Shown here: one piece after another, positions 8,482-18,259 of the stretch | Layout of the letters: each line of letters starts with the position of its first letter | Position numbering within the stretch: position 1 is the stretch's first letter | Assembly (NCBI RefSeq): GCF_013385425.1 | Contig: NZ_JACAQA010000002.1 | Location: 1-64,000, forward strand | DNA: 64,000 nucleotides | From: Pseudomonas gingeri | GTDB lineage: Bacteria > Pseudomonadota > Gammaproteobacteria > Pseudomonadales > Pseudomonadaceae | Direction: 5' to 3' | Translations under genes and position numbers: made by a program | Notes under the pieces: model-generated | The model's input: the letters and a program-made list of their open reading frames with translations, nothing else | Databases searched by the model: none | Told to the model about the DNA's origin: nothing

Positions 8482-9030
8482 TCAAAAGTTCGCCGGTGTG
8501 TTGGCGCTGATGATCTCGGCTTCATCCTGGCCGATGTTGCGAAAGCTATGGGGGAGCGTCGTCGGAAAGTAATACCCGTCCCCGGCCGTCAGCACGCTGA
8601 TCTTGCCGTCCACCGTCAGCTCAATCGTGCCGCGCGTGACCAACCCGCACTCCTCGCCGATGGCATGCACGATCGGCTCTGCCCCTGAGCCTGCCCCGGG
8701 GGCGTACTGCTCGCGCAACATGCGCATTTGCCGACCAGGCACCTGGGCACCGACCAGCAGCAACCTGAGTCCGTCACGGCCCAGATCAGGTTGTTCGTTG
8801 GCGCGGAAGATATAGCGCTGCTCCTCCACGGGCTGATCGAAGGAGAAGAAGTCCGCCAAGGTCATGGGAAACCCTTCGAGGAGTTTTTTCAACGAACTGA
8901 CCGAGGGGCTCACGCGATTTAATTCGATCAACGAAATCGTTCCATTGGCCAGGCCACTGCGCCTGGCCAGCTCCCGCTGGGATATCTTGTAACTTTCTCG
9001 TACAAGCTTGAGTCGTGAACCGGTATCCAT
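8482..9030 (-). CDS. XRE-cupin transcriptional regulator (PuuR/PauR-like)
   Basis: A protein of 182 residues with an N-terminal lambda-repressor-type helix-turn-helix (LKLVRESYKISQRELARRSGL, then ISLIELNRVSPSVSSLKKLL, residues 7-50) and a C-terminal cupin (about 105-180; IGEECGLVTRGTIELTVDGK and GDGYYFPTTLPHSFRN). This arrangement and the exact wording of the DNA-binding half match the Pseudomonas PuuR/PauR group that controls polyamine catabolism. No polyamine catabolic gene lies beside it, so any such role would be in trans. It is transcribed alone from its own promoter region at 9031-9211. Confidence 0.88.
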   Translation of the reverse strand: MDTGSRLKLVRESYKISQRELARRSGLANGTISLIELNRVSPSVSSLKKLLEGFPMTLADFFSFDQPVEEQRYIFRANEQPDLGRDGLRLLLVGAQVPGRQMRMLREQYAPGAGSGAEPIVHAIGEECGLVTRGTIELTVDGKISVLTAGDGYYFPTTLPHSFRNIGQDEAEIISANTPANF

Positions 9031-9211
9031 GACAGCCCTATTCAGAACCTGAGGGTTGCGAGGGGCGGCCTGCTGGTGTCGTACGAAAATATTTCCGCGC
9101 CCCCAAATTGTCGCCTGATTAGACCATGTTTGCAGGCGCGGAACCTAGCCGCCCGACTCATGTCATGGTTCGACGAACGGCATGCGCAGACGCTAAAGCC
9201 CGGCGCTTTCG

Positions 9212-10360
9212 TCAGGATTGTTGGGGTTTGCTCTCTTCCTGCCACAATAAGTCGGTGTCTTTGAACCTGTAGCGCTGGACAGGCACACGCGTACAGATCC
9301 GGTCCTTCTGCAACGGATCACTCAGGTCCACGAGTTTGGGTGTTATATGGACATTCAAGACCGGCACATAGAACAGCTTCACCTTGGGGGTCAAGAGCGA
9401 ATGACTGTTCTGTTCAACAACAACGCCAATGCGGCCACTTTTCAGTTGAACAAGCGACCCCACGGGATAAATACCCACGCACTTCAAGAAAGCTCGAAAT
9501 ACTTCATCGTCAAAGTGCCCTTCCCACGATGACATTTTCTGGACCGCAACGGCTGGATCCCAGCCCTCGTTATAAGCACGATCGGAGGTGATCGCGTCAT
9601 AGACATCACAAACAGCGGCCATCCGGGAAAAGAGGCTGATCTGCTCACCGGCCAATTGATGCGGGTAGCCCTGGCCATCGAACCTTTCGTGATGGTGCAG
9701 GCATACATCCACAACCATTTCGCACACCTGCGAGGTGGCCGACAGTGTTTTTTCTCCTTCCAGAGGGTGGGTACGAACCAACTGCAATTCCTCGTCGGTC
9801 AATCGCCCGGGTTTGTTGAGGACGGCGCCAGGGATGGCCATTTTTCCAATATCGTGCAACAGGCCGGCGAGCCCCACTCTGCGGATCAATGCTTCAGGCA
9901 GGCCCAGTTGATTGCCCAAGGCGATCATCAGGGCGCAGACGGCAACCGAATGCATATAGGTGTAATCATCGAGACTTTTCAGACGAGCCAGGCTGATAAA
10001 CGCGTCGGGGTGGCGTGAAATCGAACTGGAAATGTCATCGACAAGTGCACCGATGCTTTCCAGTTCCAGGGCACGGCCCATGCGCGCGTGCCTGAACATC
10101 TCAACCACGGCGGCGCGGGATTTTGCGCAGAGGCTCCTGGCGGCAACCAGCTCGTCGTTCATCGCTATTCGCGGGGGCTGCGGGGAACTGGAAGCGTCAT
10201 GGGGAGAGGCTGAGGCTGATAAAACGCTGCTGTCTGGCGTTTCACTGGCGCACCCCATCACGCAATCAACTTCCAACTCGGAGTGAGTGGGTCGATCCCT
10301 CCAAAAAGGCCTTGCCTCGCTGTCGGGCGCCGCCTGACAGAACTCATGACATTTCAACAT
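9212..10360 (-). CDS. HD-GYP domain c-di-GMP phosphodiesterase
   Basis: A protein of 382 residues. The HD-GYP domain spans about residues 125-300 with HDIGK (HD at 169-170), RTHPLEGEKTL (His 198) and HHERFDGQGYP (223-233), so the metal site and GYP motif are intact and c-di-GMP hydrolysis is expected. Related Pseudomonas proteins begin with a DUF3391 domain; here only a fragment resembling its PFW segment remains at residues 18-37, followed by a low-complexity Ser/Pro linker, so the sensory N-terminus seems shortened. The C-terminal 80 residues (GSLVQLKSGRIGVVVEQN) form the small beta domain often found after HD-GYP. Confidence 0.9.
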   Translation of the reverse strand: MLKCHEFCQAAPDSEARPFWRDRPTHSELEVDCVMGCASETPDSSVLSASASPHDASSSPQPPRIAMNDELVAARSLCAKSRAAVVEMFRHARMGRALELESIGALVDDISSSISRHPDAFISLARLKSLDDYTYMHSVAVCALMIALGNQLGLPEALIRRVGLAGLLHDIGKMAIPGAVLNKPGRLTDEELQLVRTHPLEGEKTLSATSQVCEMVVDVCLHHHERFDGQGYPHQLAGEQISLFSRMAAVCDVYDAITSDRAYNEGWDPAVAVQKMSSWEGHFDDEVFRAFLKCVGIYPVGSLVQLKSGRIGVVVEQNSHSLLTPKVKLFYVPVLNVHITPKLVDLSDPLQKDRICTRVPVQRYRFKDTDLLWQEESKPQQS

Positions 10361-10760
10361 GACCTGCCCTCGTTGAATTTTATTCTATGGCACTTCTAAC
10401 AGTATCAAAGCCGGGGTAGGTCATGCCTTTTCGCCCACCGCCGCTCTCTCGGTCGGGGCATCTCCTTGTCGGCGTACCGACATCTCGACTACCTGGGAAA
10501 GATACTGGCCCAACAATGGCACCCTCACCATCGGTGAATCCCTATTCCGGGATAGGAACAACGGAAACAGGCTAGGAAAATCCCTACACCACCGTGAAAA
10601 TCCGCTTATCGACAAGCTGTAAATCATTATCGAATGTATATAGATGCGGGACAATTCGCGCCTGATAGTCAGGCAGGGTCGAGACGGGCAAAGCGGGCAA
10701 GCGCTACGACACCACGCACGCGCAAGACACGACATCGGGATCGACCTCAACAAGGCATTG
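10361..10760. other. Intergenic promoter region, no gene seen
   Basis: About 400 bases between the divergent HD-GYP gene and the BON/N-ATPase operon. It includes the HD-GYP promoter side (AT-rich near 10375-10400) and short complementary words around 10540-10560 (CCCTATTCC/GGGATAGG). The open frames present look like no known protein. The Anr box lies at its right end. Confidence 0.5.
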
Positions 10761-10774
10761 TTGATTTAGCTCAA
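10761..10774. promoter_or_regulatory. Anr/FNR box upstream of the BON-N-ATPase operon
   Basis: TTGATTTAGCTCAA matches the Anr/FNR consensus TTGAT-N4-ATCAA at 9 of 10 fixed positions. It is centred about 87 bases before the BON gene start, a distance allowing a class II (-41.5) promoter with a 45-base leader. This predicts low-oxygen induction of the operon. Confidence 0.72.
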
Positions 10775-10854
10775 TGATTTTCCGGTGCTCAGGCGTAGAA
10801 AAGATTGACGGGTTCTCGCGACCCTCCCCCGTGCATCAGCCAGAGGACACCCTC

Positions 10855-11502
10855 ATGAGCGATTTGAGTCTGCGCAATACCATAATGGAAGAGCTTGAGT
10901 TCCACCCCGAAATCGACGCCGCCAATATTGGCGTGGCGGTGGACAACGGTGTTGTCACGCTCTCCGGTCATGTCAAAAGCTACGCTCAGAAAGTCAGCGC
11001 CGAACAGACGGTCAAAAGCGTCAGGGGCGTTCGCGCGGTGGCGGAAGAAATACAGGTACGGCTGGCCAAAGGCGCCGGCATGGACGACGACACCATCGCC
11101 AACCGCGCCTTGAATATCATCACCTGGAGCTCCGATATTGCCGAAGACGCCGTCAAGGTCATTGTGCAGAAAGGCTGGATCACCCTGGAAGGCGAAGTGG
11201 ACTGGCAGTATCAGAAAGAAACCGCTGAACGGGCCGTGCGCAAGCTGTCCGGTGTGCTGGGTGTGAACAACCAGATCACCCTGCGCGCGCGGGTGGACGT
11301 TGTCGATATCCAGCAACGCATCGAAGAAGCCCTCAAGCGCAATGCCGAGCTCGATGCCAAGGGCATTCACGTCGAGGTCGATGGCGATGTCGTGAAGCTC
11401 GAAGGCAAGGTTCATCTATGGCGTGAACGCCAGTTGGCCGCCCGGGCAGCCTGGTCGGTGCCCGGCGTGAGAAAAGTACAGGATCACTTGCTGATTGCCT
11501 GA
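10855..11502 (+). CDS. Triple BON domain protein
   Basis: A protein of 215 residues made of three tandem BON domains (about 4-70, 78-146 and 149-215), each with the alternating V-x-V-x-x-G-x-V-x-L-x-G pattern (GVVTLSGHV, GWITLEGEV, DVVKLEGKV). There is no signal peptide from ATG 10855, which I prefer to in-frame starts further up because AGAGGA lies 8-12 bases before it; the protein may therefore be cytoplasmic, unlike OsmY. BON domains bind membranes or support protein contacts. The Anr box and the N-ATPase genes 22 bases downstream suggest it is made with that complex under low oxygen. Confidence 0.9.
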   Translation: MSDLSLRNTIMEELEFHPEIDAANIGVAVDNGVVTLSGHVKSYAQKVSAEQTVKSVRGVRAVAEEIQVRLAKGAGMDDDTIANRALNIITWSSDIAEDAVKVIVQKGWITLEGEVDWQYQKETAERAVRKLSGVLGVNNQITLRARVDVVDIQQRIEEALKRNAELDAKGIHVEVDGDVVKLEGKVHLWRERQLAARAAWSVPGVRKVQDHLLIA

Positions 11503-13415
<1,913 letters not shown>

Positions 13416-13423
<8 letters not shown>

Positions 13424-13751
13424 CGACGAGAAAAAGCCGACACCCGGCGAAAAGGCCTTCAGCCAGCAAGTCGGCAGCAAGGCGGCCCGCAAACTCAAGG
13501 CTCAACGCCATAGGACGCGGACCGTCTGGTCAGGCCTGGGGATGATGGGGCTGATCGGCTGGTCGGTGGTGATTCCCACCCTGCTCGGCGCGGCCGCCGG
13601 CCTGTGGCTGGATGACCGCTACCCGGGCGGGCGCTCATGGACGCTGGCACTCATGGCCGCCGGCCTGGTGCTGGGCTGTTTCAATGCCTGGCATTGGGTC
13701 GCCAAGGAAGAGCGCGAAATACACGAACAGGAGACCGATGACGATGAATGA
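13416..13751 (+). CDS. atpQ: AtpQ, AtpI-like membrane protein of the N-ATPase
   Basis: A protein of 111 residues: a basic, charged N-terminus (KAARKLKAQRHRTRT), two membrane helices (about 42-64 and 73-93; MMGLIGWSVVIPTLLGAAAG and LALMAAGLVLGCFNAW) and an acidic tail. It resembles the AtpI/AtpZ type assembly factors and occupies the AtpQ position specific to N-ATPase operons. AtpI proteins help assemble the c-ring, which is a reasonable guess here. It overlaps atpC by 8 bases. Confidence 0.88.
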
Positions 13752-14040
13752 ACTAAACCTCTTGGCGCCCCTGCTGGCCGGTGTGGTGCTGGGTGTCGTG
13801 TTTTTTGGCGGCCTGTGGTGGACGGTTCGGCGGGCGATGGCGTCGCCGTGGGTCGGGCTGTGGTTTTTTGCCAGCCTGCTGGTGCGTACAACCATCGTGC
13901 TGGTGGGCCTCTACCTGGCCTGCGGCGACACCTGGCAACGCTGGCTGGCCGCCTTGTCCGGCTTTGTCGTGGCACGCCTGCTCATTATGCGGCTCTCGCG
14001 CCCGGCAGTGGTGAACCTGGAGGGTGACCATGCACCTTAG
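13744..14040 (+). CDS. atpR: AtpR membrane protein specific to N-ATPases
   Basis: A hydrophobic protein of 98 residues with three predicted helices (about 7-24, 33-53 and 60-80). Helices one and two carry or flank Arg (TVRRAM and SLLVRTT), the conserved residues proposed for AtpR to contact the carboxylates of c subunits. ATG 13738 is a possible alternative, but AGGAG at 13729-13733 is better spaced for 13744. AtpR is found only in N-ATPase operons, so with AtpQ it fixes the identity of the complex. Confidence 0.88.
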   Translation: MNELNLLAPLLAGVVLGVVFFGGLWWTVRRAMASPWVGLWFFASLLVRTTIVLVGLYLACGDTWQRWLAALSGFVVARLLIMRLSRPAVVNLEGDHAP

Positions 14041-14731
14041 TCCGGACGACATCGTGCTGTGGCAATACGGCCTGTTCAAGATCAACGCGACCATCGCCTT
14101 CACCTGGGGCCTGATGCTGGTGCTGACACTGGGTTCCCATCTGATCACCCGACGTCTGGCGACAGGGCTGGAGCGCAGCCGCTGGCAGAATCTGCTGGAA
14201 ATTGTCGTGACCGGCATCGTCACGCAGATCGGCGAAGTCGGCCTGGTCCAGCCGCGCAAATACCTGGGGTTTCTCGGCACCCTGTTCCTTTTCGTGGGAA
14301 CGGCCAGCCTCTTCACCATCGTGCCCGGCTACGAGCCACCAACCGGCTCCCTGTCGACCACCGCGGCACTGGCTATTTGCGTGTTTATCGCCGTGCCGTT
14401 GTTCGGTATCGCCGAAAGCGGCCTGGCTGAATACCTGAACGCCTACCTGAAACCGACGGTGATCATGCTGCCGTTCAATATCGTCAGCGAATTGTCGCGC
14501 ACCCTGGCACTGGCGGCCCGGCTGTTCGGCAACATGATGAGCGGCACGATGATCCTGGCCATCCTGCTGACCATCACCCCCTTCATCTTTCCCGTGCTCC
14601 TGAGTGCCCTGGGACTCTTGACCGGCATGGTCCAGGCCTACATTTTCAGCATCCTGGCGGCGGTCTACATCGCCGCGGCAACCCGCTCGCGCAAATCACC
14701 CAGAACCCCTGAACCTGCCTCAACCACATGA
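14030..14731 (+). CDS. atpB: N-type ATPase a subunit
   Basis: A membrane stator of 233 residues from ATG 14030, preceded by GGAGG. The essential helix contains AARLFGNMMSGTMILAI, with the Arg that faces the rotor ring; the following helix has the LSALGLLTGMVQAYIFSIL pattern. The early segment PDDIVLWQYGLFKINATIA and the polar linker match a subunits, though the protein is shorter than housekeeping AtpB. It overlaps atpR by 11 bases and atpE follows closely. Confidence 0.94.
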   Translation: MHLSPDDIVLWQYGLFKINATIAFTWGLMLVLTLGSHLITRRLATGLERSRWQNLLEIVVTGIVTQIGEVGLVQPRKYLGFLGTLFLFVGTASLFTIVPGYEPPTGSLSTTAALAICVFIAVPLFGIAESGLAEYLNAYLKPTVIMLPFNIVSELSRTLALAARLFGNMMSGTMILAILLTITPFIFPVLLSALGLLTGMVQAYIFSILAAVYIAAATRSRKSPRTPEPASTT

Positions 14732-14751
14732 CCCCCCCGGAAGGCGTGACC

Positions 14752-15033
14752 ATGGACAGCATGACAATTATCGCAGTGGCTTCGATCATTACCTCGGGCC
14801 TGACCATCGCCATCGGCAGTATCGGCCCGGCGCTCGGCGAAGGTCGCGCGGTGGCCACCGCGCTCAGCGCCCTGGCGCAACAACCCGACGCATCGGCCAC
14901 CATTACCCGCACCCTGTTTGTCGGCCTGGCGATGGTCGAGTCGGTGGCCATCTATTGCTTCGTCGTCTCGATGATCCTGATTTTCGCCAATCCATTCTGG
15001 AGCCACGCCATCGCCCAGGTCGCTGGAAAGTAG
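14752..15033 (+). CDS. atpE: N-type ATPase c subunit (rotor ring)
   Basis: A hairpin of two helices, 93 residues from ATG 14752 (GGAAGG upstream; ATG 14728 gives an unlikely 8-residue extension). Helix 1 has IGSIGPALGEGRA with a Glu where Na+-type rings have Gln; helix 2 has GLAMVESVAIYCF with the ion-binding Glu, followed by Ser and, five residues after the Glu, Tyr. Thus there are two carboxylates per subunit, the N-type pattern. N-ATPases were first predicted to pump Na+, but the Burkholderia pseudomallei ring was reported as a 17-mer and proton-specific; which ion is used here is open. Confidence 0.94.
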   Translation: MDSMTIIAVASIITSGLTIAIGSIGPALGEGRAVATALSALAQQPDASATITRTLFVGLAMVESVAIYCFVVSMILIFANPFWSHAIAQVAGK

Positions 15034-15036
15034 ATC

Positions 15037-15840
15037 ATGCTTATCGACTGGTTCACTGTCGGCGCACAGATCCTCAACTTCCTGATTCTGGTCTGGTTGC
15101 TCAAGCGCTTTCTCTATCGTCCGATACTCAACGCCATCGACGCCCGTGAACAGCGTATCGCCAGGGAACTGGCGGAGGCCGATGCGAAAAAAGCCGAGGC
15201 CGGACAGGAGCGTGAAGCATTCCAGCGCAAGAACGCCGACTTCGACAGGGAACGCGCGGCATTGCTCAGCCAGGCAACCGACGCGGCGAACAACGAGCGC
15301 CAGCGTCTGCTGGATGCCGCACGCCAGGAAGCCATCAACCTGGGCGCCCGGCAACAGGACAGCCTGCGCAGTGAGGCCCAGGCCCTGCACCAGGAAATCT
15401 TTCGCCGTACGCAACAGGAGGTCTTCAGCATTGCGCGCAAGGCATTGAGCGATTTGTCCGGCGTGACGCTGGAAGAGCAAATGGTCGCCACTTTCATAAA
15501 GCGCCTGCAGACCCTAGGTTCAGATGAAAAGCAAAAGCTGGCCGGCGCCCTGCGGAACAAGGCCCTGCCGATAGTCGTGCGTAGCACCTTCGAGCTATCG
15601 GCGGCGCATCGCGCCAGCCTCGAAGCGGAACTCCAGGCACTGCTCGGAAGCGCCACCCAGGCCCGTTTCGAAACGGCTCCGGAGCTGGTCAGCGGCATCG
15701 AGCTGTGCACCGACGGACAAAAGGTGGCGTGGAGCATCGCGCACTACCTGACGGAGTTGGAAAGCAGCGTCGGCGATCTGCTCGCGGTCAATACCCCGGC
15801 CAAGGTTCTCTCCGACAAGGAAGCCCCCCATGCCCGATGA
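15037..15840 (+). CDS. atpF: N-type ATPase b subunit with delta-like C-terminus
   Basis: A protein of 267 residues, far longer than the usual 156-residue b. One N-terminal membrane helix ([20 protein letters not shown]) leads to a long, highly charged coiled coil (about 30-135) and then a globular domain (about 145-260; [27 protein letters not shown]) resembling the delta subunit. No separate atpH gene is present, so this fusion probably provides the peripheral stalk alone, as in other N-ATPases. It overlaps atpA by 11 bases. Confidence 0.92.
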   Translation: MLIDWFTVGAQILNFLILVWLLKRFLYRPILNAIDAREQRIARELAEADAKKAEAGQEREAFQRKNADFDRERAALLSQATDAANNERQRLLDAARQEAINLGARQQDSLRSEAQALHQEIFRRTQQEVFSIARKALSDLSGVTLEEQMVATFIKRLQTLGSDEKQKLAGALRNKALPIVVRSTFELSAAHRASLEAELQALLGSATQARFETAPELVSGIELCTDGQKVAWSIAHYLTELESSVGDLLAVNTPAKVLSDKEAPHAR

Positions 15841-17377
15841 ACGGCTGGAGAATGTCCTGGAGCAGACCTTTGCCCGCATACGGGAGGCGACCGAGGCGTT
15901 TGTGCCGCCGCTGGCCCCCCGAGAGATCGGGCAGGTGCGCAGCGTCGCTCCGGGGATCGCCAAGGTGAGCGGCCTGCCCGGTGTCGGTTTCGAGGAGGTG
16001 CTGATATTTCCGCACGGGATCAAGGGCATCGCCTTCAATATCGACGAAGATGAAATCGGCGTGGTCCTGCTCGGCGACTACTGGGAGCTGCAGGCCGGCG
16101 ACCCGGTCGAGCGTGGCGGGCATGTCGTCGATGTGCCGGTCGGGGAGGCACTGCTGGGACGTACCATCGATCCGACAGGACGCCCCCTGGATGGCCTCGC
16201 GCCGCTACCGCCAGGACCGCGCCTGCCGCTGGAACGACCGGCCGCGCCGATCATGGACCGGGCTCCGGTCAGCGTGCCGCTGCAAACCGGCATCAAAGTG
16301 ATCGATGCGCTGATTCCGGTCGGGCGTGGGCAACGGGAACTGATTCTCGGCGATCGGCAGACCGGCAAGACGACCATTGCGCTCGATACCATCATCAATC
16401 AGCGCGACAAGAACGTCATTTGTGTCTATTGCGCCATTGGCCAACGTGCTTCCGGCGTCGCCAAACTTATCGACACGCTACGGGAAAAGGGCGCCCTGCC
16501 CTACACCGTGGTGATCGTCAGCGAGGGCAACAACGCCCCCGGGCTGGCCTATATCGCCCCCTACGCCGCAACCAGCATTGCCGAGTACTTCATGGAACAG
16601 GGCCGCGACGTGCTGGTGGTCTACGACGACCTGACCCAGCACGCGCAAGCCTATCGGGAGCTGTCACTGCTGCTGCGCCGGCCCCCTGGGCGTGAAGCCT
16701 TTCCTGGCGATATTTTCTATATCCATTCGCGTCTGCTCGAACGCAGCACCCATCTGCGTCCGGAACTCGGCGGGGGTTCGCTGACCGCCTTGCCGATCAT
16801 CGAAACCGCCGCCCAGGACATTTCCGCTTATATTCCGACCAATCTGATTTCCATCACCGACGGCCAGATCTATCTGTCGCCTTCACTTTTTGAACTCGGG
16901 GTGTTGCCGGCGGTGGATGTCGGCAAATCGGTTTCACGGGTCGGTGGCAAGGCGCAAAGCGCCGCCTACCGGGCCGTCGCCGGCGACCTGAAACTGGCCT
17001 ACGCCCAGTTCGAGGAACTCGAGACCTTCGCCCGCTTTGGCGCCCGCCTCGATGAGGCCACCCGCAAGCTGATCGAGCATGGCCGGCGTATTCGCGCCTG
17101 CCTCAAGCAGCAGGAGTTCTCCCCCTTGTCGACCTCCGTGCAAATCACCGTTTTACTGGCCTTGACCGCGGGACTGTTCGATCCGGTACCGCTGACCCGG
17201 ATGGCGGATGCCGAGCAGGCCGTCCGGGCCGCGGCCGCCACGCTTCCCGCCGCGCTCGGCGCGAGCCTGGCAGGCACCGATAAACTGAGCGATGCCGACA
17301 AACAGCTGATGACCGAACTCGCCAGGCAGGCCGTGGCGCAATTCCTGGCGACGCCCGATAACCCGGTGTCGTCATGA
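15830..17377 (+). CDS. atpA: N-type ATPase alpha subunit
   Basis: A non-catalytic nucleotide-binding subunit of 515 residues. Visible are the P-loop GDRQTGKT (about residue 175), [35 protein letters not shown] with the Walker B Asp, [20 protein letters not shown] and [20 protein letters not shown]. The arginine-finger region [10 protein letters not shown] is intact. It reads from within the atpF end and overlaps atpG by 4 bases. Confidence 0.95.
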   Translation: MPDERLENVLEQTFARIREATEAFVPPLAPREIGQVRSVAPGIAKVSGLPGVGFEEVLIFPHGIKGIAFNIDEDEIGVVLLGDYWELQAGDPVERGGHVVDVPVGEALLGRTIDPTGRPLDGLAPLPPGPRLPLERPAAPIMDRAPVSVPLQTGIKVIDALIPVGRGQRELILGDRQTGKTTIALDTIINQRDKNVICVYCAIGQRASGVAKLIDTLREKGALPYTVVIVSEGNNAPGLAYIAPYAATSIAEYFMEQGRDVLVVYDDLTQHAQAYRELSLLLRRPPGREAFPGDIFYIHSRLLERSTHLRPELGGGSLTALPIIETAAQDISAYIPTNLISITDGQIYLSPSLFELGVLPAVDVGKSVSRVGGKAQSAAYRAVAGDLKLAYAQFEELETFARFGARLDEATRKLIEHGRRIRACLKQQEFSPLSTSVQITVLLALTAGLFDPVPLTRMADAEQAVRAAAATLPAALGASLAGTDKLSDADKQLMTELARQAVAQFLATPDNPVSS

Positions 17378-18252
17378 GCGACACCGGCGCCAGCCTGCGG
17401 CGCAAGATCGCCAGTGCCGGCGATCTCGAATCCGTGGTGCGCACGATGAAAGCGATGGCGGCGTCGAACATCAGTCAATATGAGAACGCCGTGCGCTCGC
17501 TGGAGGACTATGACCGAACGGTGCAACTCGGCCTGCTGGCCTGTTTCCGCCAGCGCCAATCCGGCGCTTTGGGCCAGCGCAAACAGCAGGACCCGGGGAC
17601 GGTCTGCGCGGTGGTGTTCGGCTCCGATCAGGGACTGGTCGGCCAGTTCAACGATGCGCTCGCCGAGTTTGTGCTTGAAACACTGGATCCACTGCCAAAC
17701 AGAAAAATGCTCTGGGTGGTGGGCGAGCGTATCCAATCACGCCTTGCCGACAGTCCATTGAACACTTCCAGCCGCTTTATCCTGCCGAACGCTATCGTCG
17801 AGATCACACCCCTGGTCAGCCAGATTCTGCTTGAGCTTGAAAGCCAGCGTGAACGGGGCGAAATCGGCCAGGTCTACCTTTTTCACAACAGACCAAAACC
17901 TGGGGCACTCTACGAATCGGTCAGCCAGCGCATGCTGCCATTGGACGATGCCTGGCAACGCCAGCTGGCCAGCAGGCCCTGGCCCACCAATAACCTTCCC
18001 GAAGTACAGCAAAACGGCGAGCAGGTTTCGCTCGCGTTTATTCGCGAGTATCTGTTTGTCTCGCTGTTCCGTAGCTGCGCGGAGTCATTGGCCAGCGAAA
18101 ATGCCAGCCGTCTGGCGGCCATGCAGCGGGCGGAGAAAAACATCGGCGAACTGCTGAAAACCCTGGGGGACGATTTTCACCGACTGCGCCAGGACAGCAT
18201 CGACGAAGAGCTGTTCGATGTGGTCTCCGGCTTCGAGGCCTATGACCACTGA
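17374..18252 (+). CDS. atpG: N-type ATPase gamma subunit
   Basis: The rotor shaft, 292 residues. The N-terminal helix ([20 protein letters not shown]) and the C-terminal helix ([21 protein letters not shown]) form the expected coiled coil, with a central Rossmann-like part ([18 protein letters not shown]). It ends the nine-gene ATPase operon. The stop is only 8 bases from the stop of the convergent phosphorylase gene and there is no hairpin between them, so transcripts may overlap. Confidence 0.94.
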   Translation: MSDTGASLRRKIASAGDLESVVRTMKAMAASNISQYENAVRSLEDYDRTVQLGLLACFRQRQSGALGQRKQQDPGTVCAVVFGSDQGLVGQFNDALAEFVLETLDPLPNRKMLWVVGERIQSRLADSPLNTSSRFILPNAIVEITPLVSQILLELESQRERGEIGQVYLFHNRPKPGALYESVSQRMLPLDDAWQRQLASRPWPTNNLPEVQQNGEQVSLAFIREYLFVSLFRSCAESLASENASRLAAMQRAEKNIGELLKTLGDDFHRLRQDSIDEELFDVVSGFEAYDH

Positions 18253-18259
18253 CCGGGCC

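Noticed and set aside
10421..10753. Possible 110-residue minus-strand gene in the intergenic region before the BON gene
   Set aside because: Composition is unlike protein, there is no clear ribosome site and no family resemblance; treated as non-coding.
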